Part shown: in pieces, positions 20,095 through 21,042 of the stretch
How positions within the stretch are numbered: position 1 is the first letter of the stretch
How the letters are laid out: the number at the start of each line of letters is the position of its first letter
IMG/VR virus record: IMGVR_UViG_3300045117_000042
Span: 1-21,042 of that record
Reading direction: 5' to 3' (one strand)
Length of the DNA: 21,042 bases
Origin: a virus
Translations under genes and position numbers: made by a program
Notes under the pieces: generated by a model
The model's database searches: none
Told to the model about the DNA's origin: nothing
Seen by the model: only the letters and a program-made list of their open reading frames with translations

Positions 20095-21012
20095 TTAAAT
20101 TCTACCTAATTTGTCTAAAGCTACAATCCAGCGAACTAAACTAACACTTCCTATTGCTTTAGTAAATACACCTAATTTAATTAGAATTTCTTCTAAAGCA
20201 TTAGTACCTACAATTTCATTTAAATCCGACTTTGTAGTTATTAGTTTAGCCTTAATAGCCTTCTCAACGCTCACAGTTGCCCATAGAGGCACGTTTGCAA
20301 AAAAACCACTAGTTAGGTTCAATTCTTCAAAATCCTTCTTTATAACGAAAATATAGCCCTTCTTGTAGAATACTTTATTTTTAACTAGATCTTTTAAGTT
20401 AGCTTTCTTGATTTTATAAGTATTTGGATCTCTGCCTAGATAATTATCCACTACCATTTCATAAATATCTACATCTGTTTGCGTCATTCTTACGCAATGA
20501 CCGTAAGTACCAGTTCCAAATGAAGTTCCATCTAAAATTCCATCTTTATAGTCAATATTAAAATCCTTATTACCTGAATATCCCATTACTACAGAATATC
20601 CTTTTGTCAAAGCATCATAAAATAGTTCTGAATCAACATCCACCGCAAATGATAGAAGTTCTTGATTGTATATTCTGAAATAATTCTTACGTATCAAATC
20701 TACTGCATCAGAAATAAACCACCCTTGATTAGGATCAAGACCTAACTTAAGAGATTGATCGTAAATATCTCTCTGATCTTGCATAGACCATACTTTACCA
20801 GTAAGATCAGATACTGCTCCCATTGAACCGAATAAAGTGCATGAGTATCTTCCAATAGAGTTCTGATTATATTGAACTTTTAAATCAGAATACTTGAACG
20901 GAGATTTAGGAATATCAATTATCTCCGCTCCTAAACGATAGACATCTTCGTTTTCCTTTTCTGCAATTATTCCATAGAAATCAGCATATTCAGGAATTGA
21001 AAATTTTTTCAT
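20095..21012 (-). CDS. Papain-like cysteine peptidase
   Basis: A 305-residue protein with the layout of a papain/C39-type fold. Gln50 and Cys58 lie in YNQNSIGRYSCTLFGSMGAV (oxyanion Gln and nucleophile), His172 in GTYGHCVRM, and Asp189/Asn190 in MVVDNYLG, giving the order Q-C-H-N/D. Residues 1-45 form a possible pro- or structural segment. After residue 225 a separate helical region (VSVEKAIKAKLITTKSDLNE to VRWIVALDKLGRI) may be a binding domain. There is no signal peptide. Next to a holin-like gene it could be a peptidoglycan-cleaving lysin; a virion-associated or maturation protease is the alternative. The start is ATG near the right edge. Confidence 0.55.
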   Translation of the reverse strand: MKKFSIPEYADFYGIIAEKENEDVYRLGAEIIDIPKSPFKYSDLKVQYNQNSIGRYSCTLFGSMGAVSDLTGKVWSMQDQRDIYDQSLKLGLDPNQGWFISDAVDLIRKNYFRIYNQELLSFAVDVDSELFYDALTKGYSVVMGYSGNKDFNIDYKDGILDGTSFGTGTYGHCVRMTQTDVDIYEMVVDNYLGRDPNTYKIKKANLKDLVKNKVFYKKGYIFVIKKDFEELNLTSGFFANVPLWATVSVEKAIKAKLITTKSDLNEIVGTNALEEILIKLGVFTKAIGSVSLVRWIVALDKLGRI

Positions 21013-21042
21013 ATTATATTGGTTATCTTTTCTTTCCTTTCA

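Noticed and set aside
21013-21018. TATAAT on the minus strand directly before the ATG of the papain-like gene.
   Set aside because: No -35 within the visible sequence, and it would give a leaderless or absent 5' end; probably chance.
1-21042. The window as a closed circular genome: joining the ends would extend the left partial gene to a stop overlapping the papain-like gene start by ATGA.
   Set aside because: The extension is only about 11 residues, no terminal repeat is seen, and tail genes would be missing. Such a join is fairly likely by chance.
1-21042. Alternative genetic code (UGA as glycine or tryptophan), considered because of the tRNA-Gly and possible candidate-phylum host.
   Set aside because: The tRNA anticodon is UCC, not UCA, and TGA ends many genes at sensible places, often in ATGA overlaps.
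1-21042. CRISPR array, integrase/attachment site or insertion sequence.
   Set aside because: No regularly spaced repeats, no recombinase motif and no transposase or terminal inverted repeats were found.

Overview
The window is part of a tailed double-stranded DNA phage (Caudoviricetes) or a prophage of one. It is AT-rich, densely packed with overlapping genes, and uses the standard bacterial code: UGA is a working stop in many genes. Hallmark genes are a large terminase, a portal, an HK97-type major capsid protein, Red/Nin-type recombination genes, a homing endonuclease and one tRNA. The host cannot be named. Most genes have an A-rich start context with no Shine-Dalgarno sequence, as in Bacteroidota and some candidate phyla. 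The promoters are sigma70-like (TTTACT-N17-TATAAT), which argues against Bacteroidota.

Layout. Positions 1-8535 (minus strand) form the late packaging/head operon. In transcription order it runs: coiled-coil protein, probable small terminase, large terminase, a 55-aa protein, an internal promoter, portal, several small head-region proteins including a zinc-finger protein, scaffold, a decoration-like protein, major capsid protein, then a structured leader and the start of a tail-fibre-like gene cut by the window edge. Positions 8536-8637 hold two back-to-back divergent promoters. Positions 8638-19636 (plus strand) are the early/middle region: dNMP kinase, HTH regulator, replication protein with an origin-like centre, a thymidylate-synthase-family enzyme, a recombination block (annealing protein, YqaJ exonuclease, NinB-like), a putative glycosyltransferase, small orphan proteins, an HNH homing endonuclease, tRNA-Gly(UCC), a two-domain cell-wall hydrolase and a NinG-like nuclease. 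Positions 19637-19820 contain a candidate structured small RNA with its own promoter and terminator on the minus strand. Positions 19821-21042 (minus) carry a holin-like protein and a papain-like cysteine peptidase, probably the end of the late operon if the parent genome is circular or circularly permuted.

How it fits together. Six promoters share the same extended -35 (TTTACTTT) and exactly 17-bp spacing, so early, middle and late units look like one regulon. Early genes supply nucleotides, replication and recombination; late genes package DNA and build heads. The combination of a ThyA-family enzyme, a dNMP kinase and a glycosyltransferase-like protein raises the possibility of modified, perhaps glycosylated, DNA bases. 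The most interesting non-coding signals are the three-way-junction RNA at 19635-19785, the origin-like cluster inside the replication gene at 9891-10016, and structured leaders at 366-460, 8455-8517 and 12265-12368.
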